Shown in pieces: positions 1 to 5,293 of a stretch of 10,335 nt of DNA; the stretch's first letter is position 1; every line of letters starts with the position of its first letter. The translations under genes were made by a program, and so were the position numbers. The stretch spans positions 1-10,335 of the forward strand of contig JBFWIL010000082.1 of assembly GCA_050256015.1 (NCBI GenBank). Reading direction: 5' to 3'. Source of the stretch: JBFWIL01 sp050256015. Its GTDB lineage: Bacteria; Bacteroidota; Bacteroidia; Bacteroidales; Prolixibacteraceae. The notes beneath the pieces were generated by a model that searched no databases, had not been told where the DNA came from, and was given only the letters and a program-made list of their open reading frames with translations.

Positions 1-62
1 CCCTGCTTCAGATTCTTCTTGTTAAAAGGCACGCTCTTGCTTTTCTTTTTATTCTTACCCAT
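1..62 (-). CDS. 5' end of a lysine-rich protein, truncated by window edge
   Basis: An ATG (complement of 60-62) opens a reading frame with no stop to the left edge, giving 20 codons. The peptide begins MGKNKKKSKS and continues VPFNKKNLKQ, so it is strongly basic. It lies 68 bases downstream of the GH32-like gene on the same strand, with an AT-rich region just before the start, as is usual for Bacteroidota start sites. Lysine-rich N-termini of this kind occur on RNA-binding proteins; Bacteroidota ribonuclease R proteins often start this way. That is only an inference from 20 residues, and no domain can be seen. The frame and start look real, but the product is unidentified. Confidence 0.5.
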   Translation of the reverse strand, partial: MGKNKKKSKSVPFNKKNLKQ

Positions 63-130
63 TTGTACTTGATAAAAACTGATTAAAAAGCTGCTTCCCC
101 GGATATTCAGGCAGGCGCAACGCCTGCTGC

Positions 131-1585
131 TCATTTTTCCGGATAAACCGACCGGACAGGAAAAACCTCCAGCCGTTCAATATCCAGCTCACCGCCGGTA
201 TTGTAAAGTAAAACCTCCCGGGATTCCGGCTCAGGTACAAAACAACTGCTAATCACCGGCTGCCCCTCCCTGCCAAAAATCTCCACCGAACTGCGGTCCA
301 TCAGGATGGTCAGGCTGAGTTTTCCGTTTTCCGGAAGCAAACCGGCACTGCATCCCAGGAAGCTAAGAACGTTCTTGGTTGCATCATAGCGGATTTCCGT
401 TCCGTTCTGATCCCGGCCGTGCCTGAGAAGAAAACCAAAACTGCTGAGTTTATTCAGGACAAAGGTCCCGCGAATGTAAAGACAATCCTCCTTGACCCCT
501 TTCAGCGGATTCTTATTAAGTCCGGGGATCACGGTTTTCCCCTCAACCTTCATTCCTTTCCCCAGCAGATTTTCCAACTCCCTGACCGGTCTGCGTTCCA
601 GCCGGAACCCTTCCGGGACTGCTTTCAGGCTAAGTTCACAGGGAAAACTCAGCTGTCCGTTAAACGGCATATCCGGATAAGTCCCTCCTCGCATCCAGGC
701 AATCGAAACGATCCGTCCATCCGCTTCCGGCAGGTTACTCCAACACTTCGGGGCCTGGTAATTCGCTCCGAAATCGCTTTGCATTCGCGGACTCCCGGGG
801 ATAAACCGTCTGCCATCAAAACTTCCGGCAAACCAGGAACCACTGCGTTCAAAAAGGATCCAGCAGGTTTCCCCGGCACGTCCCTCCACCGGAAGCTCTA
901 CCAGTTCGGAACATTCCTGGAAGCCGGGCAGATGACTTTCAAACGTCCAGTCTGTCAGGTTCTCCGAACTGTAAAAAGACAAACCCTGCCGGGAGTCATC
1001 TCCCCCGGGTTGCCGGGAAAGCATCATCACAAAATGCCGGCCGGCCTCAGACCAGAATACTTTCGGATGGCAGGTCTGATTTTCCGGATCAAAAGGGATA
1101 AGCGGATTCCCCTCGTATTTGGTCCAACTGCGCCCCTTGTCCCTGCTATAAGCCATACACTGGCCATACATCCGGCTGGTATAAAAAGCCAGAATAACAG
1201 GCTCCTCGCCCTGCTGAAGTCCGCTAAAATTCTTCCGGTCGACCAGAACAGAACCCGGCAGATTGTTCCCGAATTCCGGATCGCGCGATTTGCCCCGGTC
1301 GGGAGTCAAAGCCAGGGGCAGATGCTCCCAGTGCAACAGGTCGGTACTCACGGCATGTCCCCAGTAAGAAAAAATATTATCAAGACCAAAAGGATTGTAA
1401 ACATAAAACAGATGGTACTCCCCGTCAATCCAGACAAGGCCGGCCGGTTCGCCCATCCGGTTTTCTTCAGGCGTAAAATGGAACTGGGGCCGGTACACTT
1501 CATTGAAAGGCCGTTTGTCTGCAGCAGCAACACTTATCGGCAACAGCAAAGCAATGATTTTCAACCAACAGAACAAATTTCGCAT
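131..1585 (-). CDS. Exported glycoside hydrolase family 32-like protein with altered catalytic motifs
   Basis: This 484-residue protein has a signal peptide (residues 1-22, hydrophobic core followed by VAAA), so it is probably periplasmic or secreted. Residues about 31-320 match the five-bladed GH32 propeller: the family's opening block is recognisable at 35-65, with GEYHLFY at 55-61 and SYWGHAVSTDLLHWEHLP at 73-90. The C-terminal beta-sandwich carries the family motif DRSSVEIFG at 430-438. GH32 enzymes normally hydrolyse beta-fructosides such as sucrose, levan and inulin. Here the signature MNDPNG reads MGEPAG (44-49), so the nucleophile Asp is Glu46. The RDP motif reads CHP (172-174), and the usual YQYNP is YVYNP. 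The acid/base motif EC is kept (Glu224-Cys225). It may therefore be an enzyme with changed specificity, a weak enzyme or a sugar-binding pseudoenzyme. The length is normal and the frame intact. No SusC/SusD pair or fructokinase is in view. Confidence 0.85.
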   Translation of the reverse strand: MRNLFCWLKIIALLLPISVAAADKRPFNEVYRPQFHFTPEENRMGEPAGLVWIDGEYHLFYVYNPFGLDNIFSYWGHAVSTDLLHWEHLPLALTPDRGKSRDPEFGNNLPGSVLVDRKNFSGLQQGEEPVILAFYTSRMYGQCMAYSRDKGRSWTKYEGNPLIPFDPENQTCHPKVFWSEAGRHFVMMLSRQPGGDDSRQGLSFYSSENLTDWTFESHLPGFQECSELVELPVEGRAGETCWILFERSGSWFAGSFDGRRFIPGSPRMQSDFGANYQAPKCWSNLPEADGRIVSIAWMRGGTYPDMPFNGQLSFPCELSLKAVPEGFRLERRPVRELENLLGKGMKVEGKTVIPGLNKNPLKGVKEDCLYIRGTFVLNKLSSFGFLLRHGRDQNGTEIRYDATKNVLSFLGCSAGLLPENGKLSLTILMDRSSVEIFGREGQPVISSCFVPEPESREVLLYNTGGELDIERLEVFPVRSVYPEK

Positions 1586-1603
1586 AATCTTTCACTTTTT
1601 TCC

Positions 1604-1616
1604 GGAAACGATTACC
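1604..1616 (-). promoter_or_regulatory. Candidate LacI-type operator upstream of the GH32-like gene
   Basis: On the minus strand the sequence GGTAATCGTTTCC has the AA-n-CG-n-TT core typical of LacI/GalR-family operators, with outer GG/CC bases also symmetric. Symmetry is imperfect. It lies 19-31 bases upstream of the GH32-like start and just downstream of a TAnnTTTG element, so a bound repressor would cover the predicted transcription start. LacI-family repressors often control sugar-utilisation genes, but no regulator gene is in the window. This is a single short match, so it is tentative. Confidence 0.25.
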
Positions 1617-1623
1617 AAATGTA
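1616..1623 (-). promoter_or_regulatory. Candidate -7 promoter element for the GH32-like gene
   Basis: On the minus strand the bases read TACATTTG, an exact match to the Bacteroidota -7 consensus TAnnTTTG. Transcription would start near 1609 and leave a 5' leader of roughly 24 bases before the ATG at 1585. No clear -33 TTTG is seen at the expected distance, so the call rests on the -7 box and its position. Confidence 0.4.
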
Positions 1624-1781
1624 AGGATTTTATAAGATAATCCGTTCAGGCCGGCGGCTTTATTCCGACAGCATGCAAATCCATCCGGCCCTCTGGCCAG
1701 CCCTGAGCAGGTCTTTCCCCGGGGCAGGCTTTTAAAAAACAGTTTTTTTTTGACTGTGCTTATGAAATAAAAATATTTCCC
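1624..1781. other. Spacer with no clear feature
   Basis: This 158-base stretch lies between the GH32-like promoter and the aro-leader promoter. It contains short GC-rich symmetric pieces (GGCC-CTCT-GGCC at 1687-1698 and CCCCGGGG at 1717-1724) followed by an A/T run, but no open frame, no convincing terminator and no recognisable RNA. It probably serves as upstream DNA for the two divergent promoters. Confidence 0.5.
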
Positions 1782-1789
1782 TATATTTG
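1782..1789 (+). promoter_or_regulatory. Candidate -7 promoter element for the aromatic leader and tyrA operon
   Basis: TATATTTG matches the Bacteroidota -7 consensus TAnnTTTG exactly. Transcription would start near 1796, about 17 bases before the leader-peptide ATG at 1813. The -33 TTTG is not obvious at the usual spacing. A TTTGAC sits at 1749-1754, which is too far upstream. The placement directly before an attenuator makes the assignment reasonable. Confidence 0.5.
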
Positions 1790-1793
1790 TTCA

Positions 1794-1805
1794 CAAATTA
1801 ATTTG
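1794..1805. repeat. 12-base perfect palindrome at the predicted transcription start
   Basis: CAAATTAATTTG is its own reverse complement and begins 5 bases after the -7 element. It overlaps the predicted start of the leader transcript, so it could be a repressor site. In AT-rich DNA a 12-base palindrome can also arise by chance, and no regulator is known. Confidence 0.3.
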
Positions 1806-1812
1806 ACAAAAC

Positions 1813-1893
1813 ATGCTTTTCATCAAGTCGTTTTATTACTGGTATTTTTTTTCGCTTCAGCAAACGGGGTCGAAGAGTAATCGATTTGTATAA
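1813..1893 (+). CDS. Aromatic-amino-acid leader peptide (attenuator peptide)
   Basis: A 26-codon open frame starts with ATG at 1813 and ends with TAA at 1891. Residues 7-13 are FYYWYFF, seven aromatic codons in a row (TTT TAT TAC TGG TAT TTT TTT). With Phe3, eight of the first thirteen residues are aromatic. It is followed by an intrinsic terminator and then by tyrA, so it has the layout of a ribosome-mediated attenuation leader peptide. The peptide needs no function of its own: ribosome stalling on the run when charged Phe, Tyr or Trp tRNA is low would be the signal. No strong Shine-Dalgarno site is visible, which is normal in Bacteroidota. A run of this composition immediately before an aromatic biosynthesis operon is very unlikely to be chance. 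Confidence 0.88.
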   Translation: MLFIKSFYYWYFFSLQQTGSKSNRFV

Positions 1894-1948
1894 AAGCAAA
1901 ACCATAACGAATACAGAAAGGTCCCGCAAAAACGGGGCCTTTTCTTTT
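1828..1948 (+). ncRNA. Attenuator RNA with alternative pairings (aro leader)
   Basis: Four segments can be seen. Segment 1 (1828-1833, TCGTTT) can pair with segment 2 (1862-1867). The 3' part of segment 2 (1865-1871, CGGGGTC) can instead pair with segment 3 (1920-1926, GGTCCCG) over seven positions including two G-U pairs, forming an antiterminator. Segment 3 pairs with segment 4 (1933-1939, CGGGGCC) in the terminator. Segment 2 is nearly a copy of the terminator 3' arm: AAACGGGGTC at 1862-1871 against AAACGGGGCC at 1930-1939. A ribosome stalled on the aromatic codons (1831-1851) would cover segment 1 and free segment 2 to sequester segment 3. Pairings were made by eye; segment 1:2 is the weakest. 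Confidence 0.7.
1917..1948 (+). terminator. Intrinsic terminator of the aro attenuator
   Basis: The stem pairs 1917-1926 (AAAGGTCCCG) with 1933-1942 (CGGGGCCTTT) over ten positions with one G-U pair, around a six-base loop CAAAAA. The tract TTTTCTTTT (1940-1948) follows. It ends 13 bases before the tyrA start, so it can only act on transcripts heading into the operon. It has no gene upstream to terminate other than the leader peptide. Confidence 0.85.
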
Positions 1949-1961
1949 AAACGGAAGGATC

Positions 1962-2861
1962 ATGAATGTAACCGTAATCGGACTCGGACTAATCGGCGGT
2001 TCGATGGCCAAAGACCTGAGAAAAACAGGATTTGCCACCTGCCTGACCGGTGTGGAAGCAAACGAACAACACGCCCGGGAAGCCCTTGAACTAGGGCTTG
2101 TTGACAGAGTGCTCCCCCTGGAGCAGGCCGTACAGAAAGCCGACATGGTGATCCTGGCCATTCCCGTCGACAAAATTTGCGGGATGCTCCCAAGGGTACT
2201 CGGACTGATCCGTGAAGGAACCACCGTAACCGACATGGGTTCCACCAAACGATCCATTGTCCGTGAGGTGGAAAATCATCCCCGCCGCAAAAACTACATT
2301 GCCGCCCACCCAATGTCCGGAACGGAGAATTCCGGGCCACAGGCCGCCCTGGAAAATTTGTTTGTCGGCAAGATTGCCATTATCTGCGACCACGAACAGT
2401 CCGGTCCCCAGCACCTGGCCCTGGTGGAAAAAATGTTCCAGACCTTTGGCATGGAAATGGCCTACATGTCGGCAGACGAACAAGACCACAACACAGCCTT
2501 TATCTCCCACCTTCCCCACGCCGCCGCCTTTGCCCTGGCCAACACCGTCCAGGGAAAGGAAGACCGGTCGATTATCTGTGACCTGGCCAGCGGCGGATTT
2601 CGTTCTACGGTAAGGCTGGCCAAGAGTTCCCCGGAGATGTGGGGACCCATTTTCCGGCAGAACCGGGATTATATTGTTGAATCACTTGATGTTTACATCC
2701 GGCATCTGAAGGAACTGAAAGAAAGTATTAAGCACGATGAAACGAAAATGTATGCACTGATGCATAATGCCAACGGAATCCGGGAGATTCTGAACGGGAA
2801 CAAACCCGGTCTGATCCGGAACGAAGAAAAGATTGTTAAATTTTATACCAGAAAAAAATGA
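1962..2861 (+). CDS. tyrA: Prephenate dehydrogenase
   Basis: This 299-residue cytosolic enzyme oxidatively decarboxylates prephenate to 4-hydroxyphenylpyruvate, the penultimate step to tyrosine. The N-terminal Rossmann domain shows GLGLIGGS at 7-14. Glu32 at the end of the second strand suggests preference for NAD+ over NADP+. The family motif HPMSGTE at 116-122 contains the conserved His. SHLPHAAA at 182-189 lies in the helical dimerisation domain. There is no fused chorismate mutase or ACT domain, and the length fits the monofunctional type. The start is supported by GGAAGGA at 1953-1959 just ahead of the ATG; a second ATG four bases later is out of frame. It is the first structural gene after the aromatic attenuator and is followed by the DAHPS-CM gene after 97 bases. 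An arogenate-using variant cannot be excluded. Confidence 0.93.
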   Translation: MNVTVIGLGLIGGSMAKDLRKTGFATCLTGVEANEQHAREALELGLVDRVLPLEQAVQKADMVILAIPVDKICGMLPRVLGLIREGTTVTDMGSTKRSIVREVENHPRRKNYIAAHPMSGTENSGPQAALENLFVGKIAIICDHEQSGPQHLALVEKMFQTFGMEMAYMSADEQDHNTAFISHLPHAAAFALANTVQGKEDRSIICDLASGGFRSTVRLAKSSPEMWGPIFRQNRDYIVESLDVYIRHLKELKESIKHDETKMYALMHNANGIREILNGNKPGLIRNEEKIVKFYTRKK

Positions 2862-2874
2862 AACGTCCATGAAT

Positions 2875-2910
2875 AAATAATCATTAACTCACACACGAGC
2901 ATGATTATTT
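2875..2910 (+). repeat. Perfect 10-base inverted repeat between tyrA and the DAHPS-CM gene
   Basis: AAATAATCAT (2875-2884) and ATGATTATTT (2901-2910) are exact reverse complements separated by 16 bases. CTC/GAG at 2888-2890/2897-2899 can extend the stem with a six-base loop. No U-tract follows, so it is not an intrinsic terminator. It could stabilise or set a processing point in the bicistronic mRNA, or be a protein site. Function is unknown. Confidence 0.5.
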
Positions 2911-2958
2911 GCGAATTGGAAGTTCCATCTGACCGTTAAAAATTAAAAAAATAAACAG

Positions 2959-4050
2959 ATGAAAATTGAATTGGACATCAGGCCTGTCAAATCCTGGTTG
3001 CCGCAACTGGATAATCCGCTGCTTATCGCCGGTCCCTGCAGCCTGGAAACCGAAGAACAGACCATGGAAACGGCCCGCATGCTGGCCAAAGATCCGCGGG
3101 TATTCATCTTTCGCGGAGGTGTCTGGAAACCACGCACCCGCCCGGGATCATTCGAAGGAGTCGGCCCGGTCGGACTAACATGGCTGCAGCAGGTAAAACG
3201 GGAAACCGGACTGGCCGTGGGCACAGAGGTAGCCAATGCCCGCCACACCGAAAAAGCCCTGAAAGCCGGACTGGATATAATCTGGATCGGAGCACGCTCC
3301 ACGGCCAGTCCGTTCGTGGTCCAGGAAATAGCCAATGTACTGCGGGGAACCGATACGGTGGTTATGGTAAAAAACCCTGTCAATCCGGATGCCCAGTTAT
3401 GGATGGGCGCCTTTGAACGCTTAAACCGGGCAGGAATTAAAAATCTGGTGGGCATCCACCGGGGTTTCACCCCCTTTAGGGAAACCAAATACCGGAACTA
3501 TCCGAACTGGATCACCTTCATTGAGCTAAAGCGGCACCTGCCCAACCTGCCCATTATTTGCGATCCGAGCCATATTGCCGGGAAACGGGAATACCTTTTC
3601 GAAATTGCCCAGAAAGCTTTCGATATGGGCATGGACGGGCTGATGCTGGAAGCGCACTGCGATCCGTCATGTGCCCTGAGCGATAAAGATCAGCAACTTA
3701 CGCCGGCCGACCTGGCCAAATTACTCGACAAACTGGTTATCCGCCTTGAATCGGTTAACAACAGGGAATTCGAGAACAGGCTGGAAATGCTGCGAAACCG
3801 AATCGACTCGCTGGACAAGGAACTGCTTGAGATTCTGTCTTCCCGCTCGGAAATAAGCAGGCAAATAGGGCTCTACAAAAAAGAGAACAATGTGACGGCC
3901 CTGCAGATCAGCCGGTGGACTGAGCTCATGCAGGAACGGATCCATCTGGGAGAAAAGCTGAACCTGAACAAGACTTTTGTACAAATTCTTTTCCAGCTGA
4001 TTCACGAAGATTCCGTCCGGATGCAGACCGAAATCCTGGATGAGGAATAA
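2959..4050 (+). CDS. Bifunctional 3-deoxy-7-phosphoheptulonate synthase / chorismate mutase
   Basis: The 363-residue protein joins two enzymes. Residues about 18-262 are a class-Ibeta (KDO8P-synthase-like) DAHP synthase, which condenses phosphoenolpyruvate with erythrose 4-phosphate. Visible are AGPCS at 24-28, KPRTRP at 57-62, and the expected metal ligands Cys27, His205 (DPSH), Glu231 (EAH) and Asp242. Residues about 270-357 are an AroQ-type chorismate mutase, converting chorismate to prephenate. Arg279, Arg296 and Lys307 fall where the catalytic AroQ residues do, and FQLIHEDSVRMQ matches the last helix. This domain order is known from Bacteroidales enzymes such as that of Prevotella, where chorismate mutase association transmits prephenate inhibition to the DAHP synthase site. 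It lies downstream of tyrA in the same operon and under the same attenuator. No prephenate dehydratase or aminotransferase gene is in the window. Confidence 0.93.
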   Translation: MKIELDIRPVKSWLPQLDNPLLIAGPCSLETEEQTMETARMLAKDPRVFIFRGGVWKPRTRPGSFEGVGPVGLTWLQQVKRETGLAVGTEVANARHTEKALKAGLDIIWIGARSTASPFVVQEIANVLRGTDTVVMVKNPVNPDAQLWMGAFERLNRAGIKNLVGIHRGFTPFRETKYRNYPNWITFIELKRHLPNLPIICDPSHIAGKREYLFEIAQKAFDMGMDGLMLEAHCDPSCALSDKDQQLTPADLAKLLDKLVIRLESVNNREFENRLEMLRNRIDSLDKELLEILSSRSEISRQIGLYKKENNVTALQISRWTELMQERIHLGEKLNLNKTFVQILFQLIHEDSVRMQTEILDEE

Positions 4051-4060
4051 ACCCCGGGGC

Positions 4061-4444
4061 TTATCCGGCCAGTGAAGCCAGACGGCGGAGGGCCTGCTTC
4101 ATGCTCTGCTCGATCAACAACAGGTCCTTCACCTCACAGCCCGCATAAATAAACATTACCTCAAGGGCTTTTTCCCCCTCCCTTGCCTCATAAAGGATGT
4201 GCTTATTCCGGCGGTAGGCTTCGCGCATACGGCGTTTCAGCAGGTTCCGCTTAACCGCACGCCTGAAATTGCGCCGTGAAACGGAAAAAGCAGCCCGCAC
4301 CGGGGATCTCTCCCGGGAATCCGCAGCGATCCAGGCCACTTTAAGCGGAAAGACAAAAAAAGACTGTCCTCCGGAAAATAACTTTCCGATGGCCTTGCGG
4401 CTGCGCAGCCGTTCTTCCCTGGATAAGCCGAATATTTTAGACAT
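4061..4444 (-). CDS. rnpA: Ribonuclease P protein component
   Basis: This is the small basic protein that assists the RNase P RNA in maturing the 5' ends of tRNAs. From the chosen start (MSKIFGLSREERL) it has 127 residues, a normal length. It shows FSVSRRNFRRAVKRNLLKRRMREAYRR, the conserved basic RNR region of the family, here given as landmarks FSVSRR, AVKRN and KRRMREAYR. The frame stays open upstream to 4498, but those extra 18 codons run through the terminator at 4461-4489, so the ATG at 4442-4444 is preferred. It follows DUF4271 and hemD on the same strand. Neither rpmH nor yidD, frequent rnpA neighbours elsewhere, is present. Its stop codon is only ten bases from the convergent DAHPS-CM stop. 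Confidence 0.93.
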   Translation of the reverse strand: MSKIFGLSREERLRSRKAIGKLFSGGQSFFVFPLKVAWIAADSRERSPVRAAFSVSRRNFRRAVKRNLLKRRMREAYRRNKHILYEAREGEKALEVMFIYAGCEVKDLLLIEQSMKQALRRLASLAG

Positions 4445-4460
4445 AAGACGAAAATACAAC

Positions 4461-4489
4461 AAAAAAGGGGAAACAAATTCCCCTTTTTT
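4461..4489 (-). terminator. Terminator between hemD and rnpA
   Basis: The arms AAAAAAGGGGAA (4461-4472) and TTCCCCTTTTTT (4478-4489) are fully complementary around a five-base loop. Because A and T runs flank the GC core on both sides, it can work in both directions. On the minus strand it lies 18 bases after the hemD stop and 16 bases before the rnpA ATG, so it should end or thin the hemD transcript before rnpA. Confidence 0.85.
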
Positions 4490-4507
4490 TATTTGCATTA
4501 AAAGATT

Positions 4508-5263
4508 TTATTTTGCCCTGGCCTTATTGTTTTGCCGGATATACTGCTCCAAAGCCATGGTCATGGAAGGAGCCTGGGGTGTAGGGGCCTCGATATCGAG
4601 CCGGAGACCGGCACTTTTTACCGCTGCTGCCGTGGTCGGGCCAAAAGCTGCAATTTTGGTGTCGTTCTGTTGAAAATCCGGAAAATTTTGTTTTAACGAT
4701 TTGATTCCCGAAGGACTGAAAAAGACCAGAACGTCATAATTCACATCGTTCAAATCGGAAAGATCGCTGCTTACCGTCCGGTAAATAATAGCCTTGGTAT
4801 ACTTATACCCCCCACTGTCAAGCAGCTCGGGAATCTCCTGCTTATGAATATGTGAAAGGGGCACCAGATACCTGTCTTCCTTGTGTTTTTTCATCAGATC
4901 GACCAGGCCGGAGAACATTCCGCTTCCGTAAAAGATTTTCCGTTTCCGGTAAACAATGTACTTTTGCAGGTACAGTGCCGTAGCCTCCGAAATACAAAAG
5001 TATTTCATCGCATCGGGTACGGTGATCCGCATTTCCTGACAAATCCGGAAAAAGTGATCCACGGCGGTACGACTGGTAAAGATGACGGCAGTGTGATCCA
5101 GAATCTGAACACGCGTCTGCCGGAACTCTTTGGCAGATACCCCTTCAACCTGAATAAACGGTCTGAAGTCCACCTGTACGTTCATTTTCTCTGCCAAATC
5201 AAAATAAGGGGACTTTGCAGACTCAGGCTGCGGCTGTGAGACGAGAATTTTTTTGATTTTCAA
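4508..5263 (-). CDS. hemD: Uroporphyrinogen-III synthase
   Basis: The 251-residue cytosolic enzyme closes and inverts ring D of hydroxymethylbilane to give uroporphyrinogen III for haem and corrinoids. The family is poorly conserved, but the two-domain alternating pattern is visible. KKILVSQPQP opens the first domain, VIFTSRTAVDHFF (about 60-72) is the first-domain landmark, and VLVFFSPSGIKSL followed by IAAFGPTTAAAVKSAGL gives the typical C-terminal signature. The start is TTG (complement of 5261-5263), with purine-rich AGAAAGA upstream; the next in-frame ATG would remove the first strand. It begins 30 bases after the DUF4271 stop, which suggests an operon. A strong terminator follows it. 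The DUF4271-hemD-rnpA order is typical of Bacteroidota. Confidence 0.9.
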   Translation of the reverse strand: MKIKKILVSQPQPESAKSPYFDLAEKMNVQVDFRPFIQVEGVSAKEFRQTRVQILDHTAVIFTSRTAVDHFFRICQEMRITVPDAMKYFCISEATALYLQKYIVYRKRKIFYGSGMFSGLVDLMKKHKEDRYLVPLSHIHKQEIPELLDSGGYKYTKAIIYRTVSSDLSDLNDVNYDVLVFFSPSGIKSLKQNFPDFQQNDTKIAAFGPTTAAAVKSAGLRLDIEAPTPQAPSMTMALEQYIRQNNKARAK

Positions 5264-5293
5264 GAATCTTTCTTTTTTTGTTATTCCAATCCG

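Noticed and set aside
419..1624. 401-codon open frame on the plus strand
   Set aside because: It lies fully antisense to the GH32-like gene, whose product has clear family motifs. The plus-strand product is rich in Pro, Arg and Lys with no recognisable domain or start signal, as expected for a mirror frame in GC-rich coding DNA.
1687..1735. GC-rich symmetric pieces followed by TTTTAAAAAA as a possible terminator
   Set aside because: The arms pair only with bulges and a large loop, the T-run is four bases long, and no gene on the plus strand ends there.
1823..2257. 144-codon minus-strand frame across the aro leader and tyrA start
   Set aside because: It overlaps the attenuator and the Rossmann domain of tyrA; its Ser-rich product has no family features.
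2901..2939. 12-codon mini frame before the DAHPS-CM gene as a second leader peptide
   Set aside because: It has no aromatic or other amino-acid bias (MIICELEVPSDR), and no terminator follows it.
4445..4498. Longer N-terminus for RnpA (start at 4498)
   Set aside because: The extra 18 codons are made by translating the hemD terminator stem and T-run. The ATG at 4444 gives the normal RnpA length and opening.
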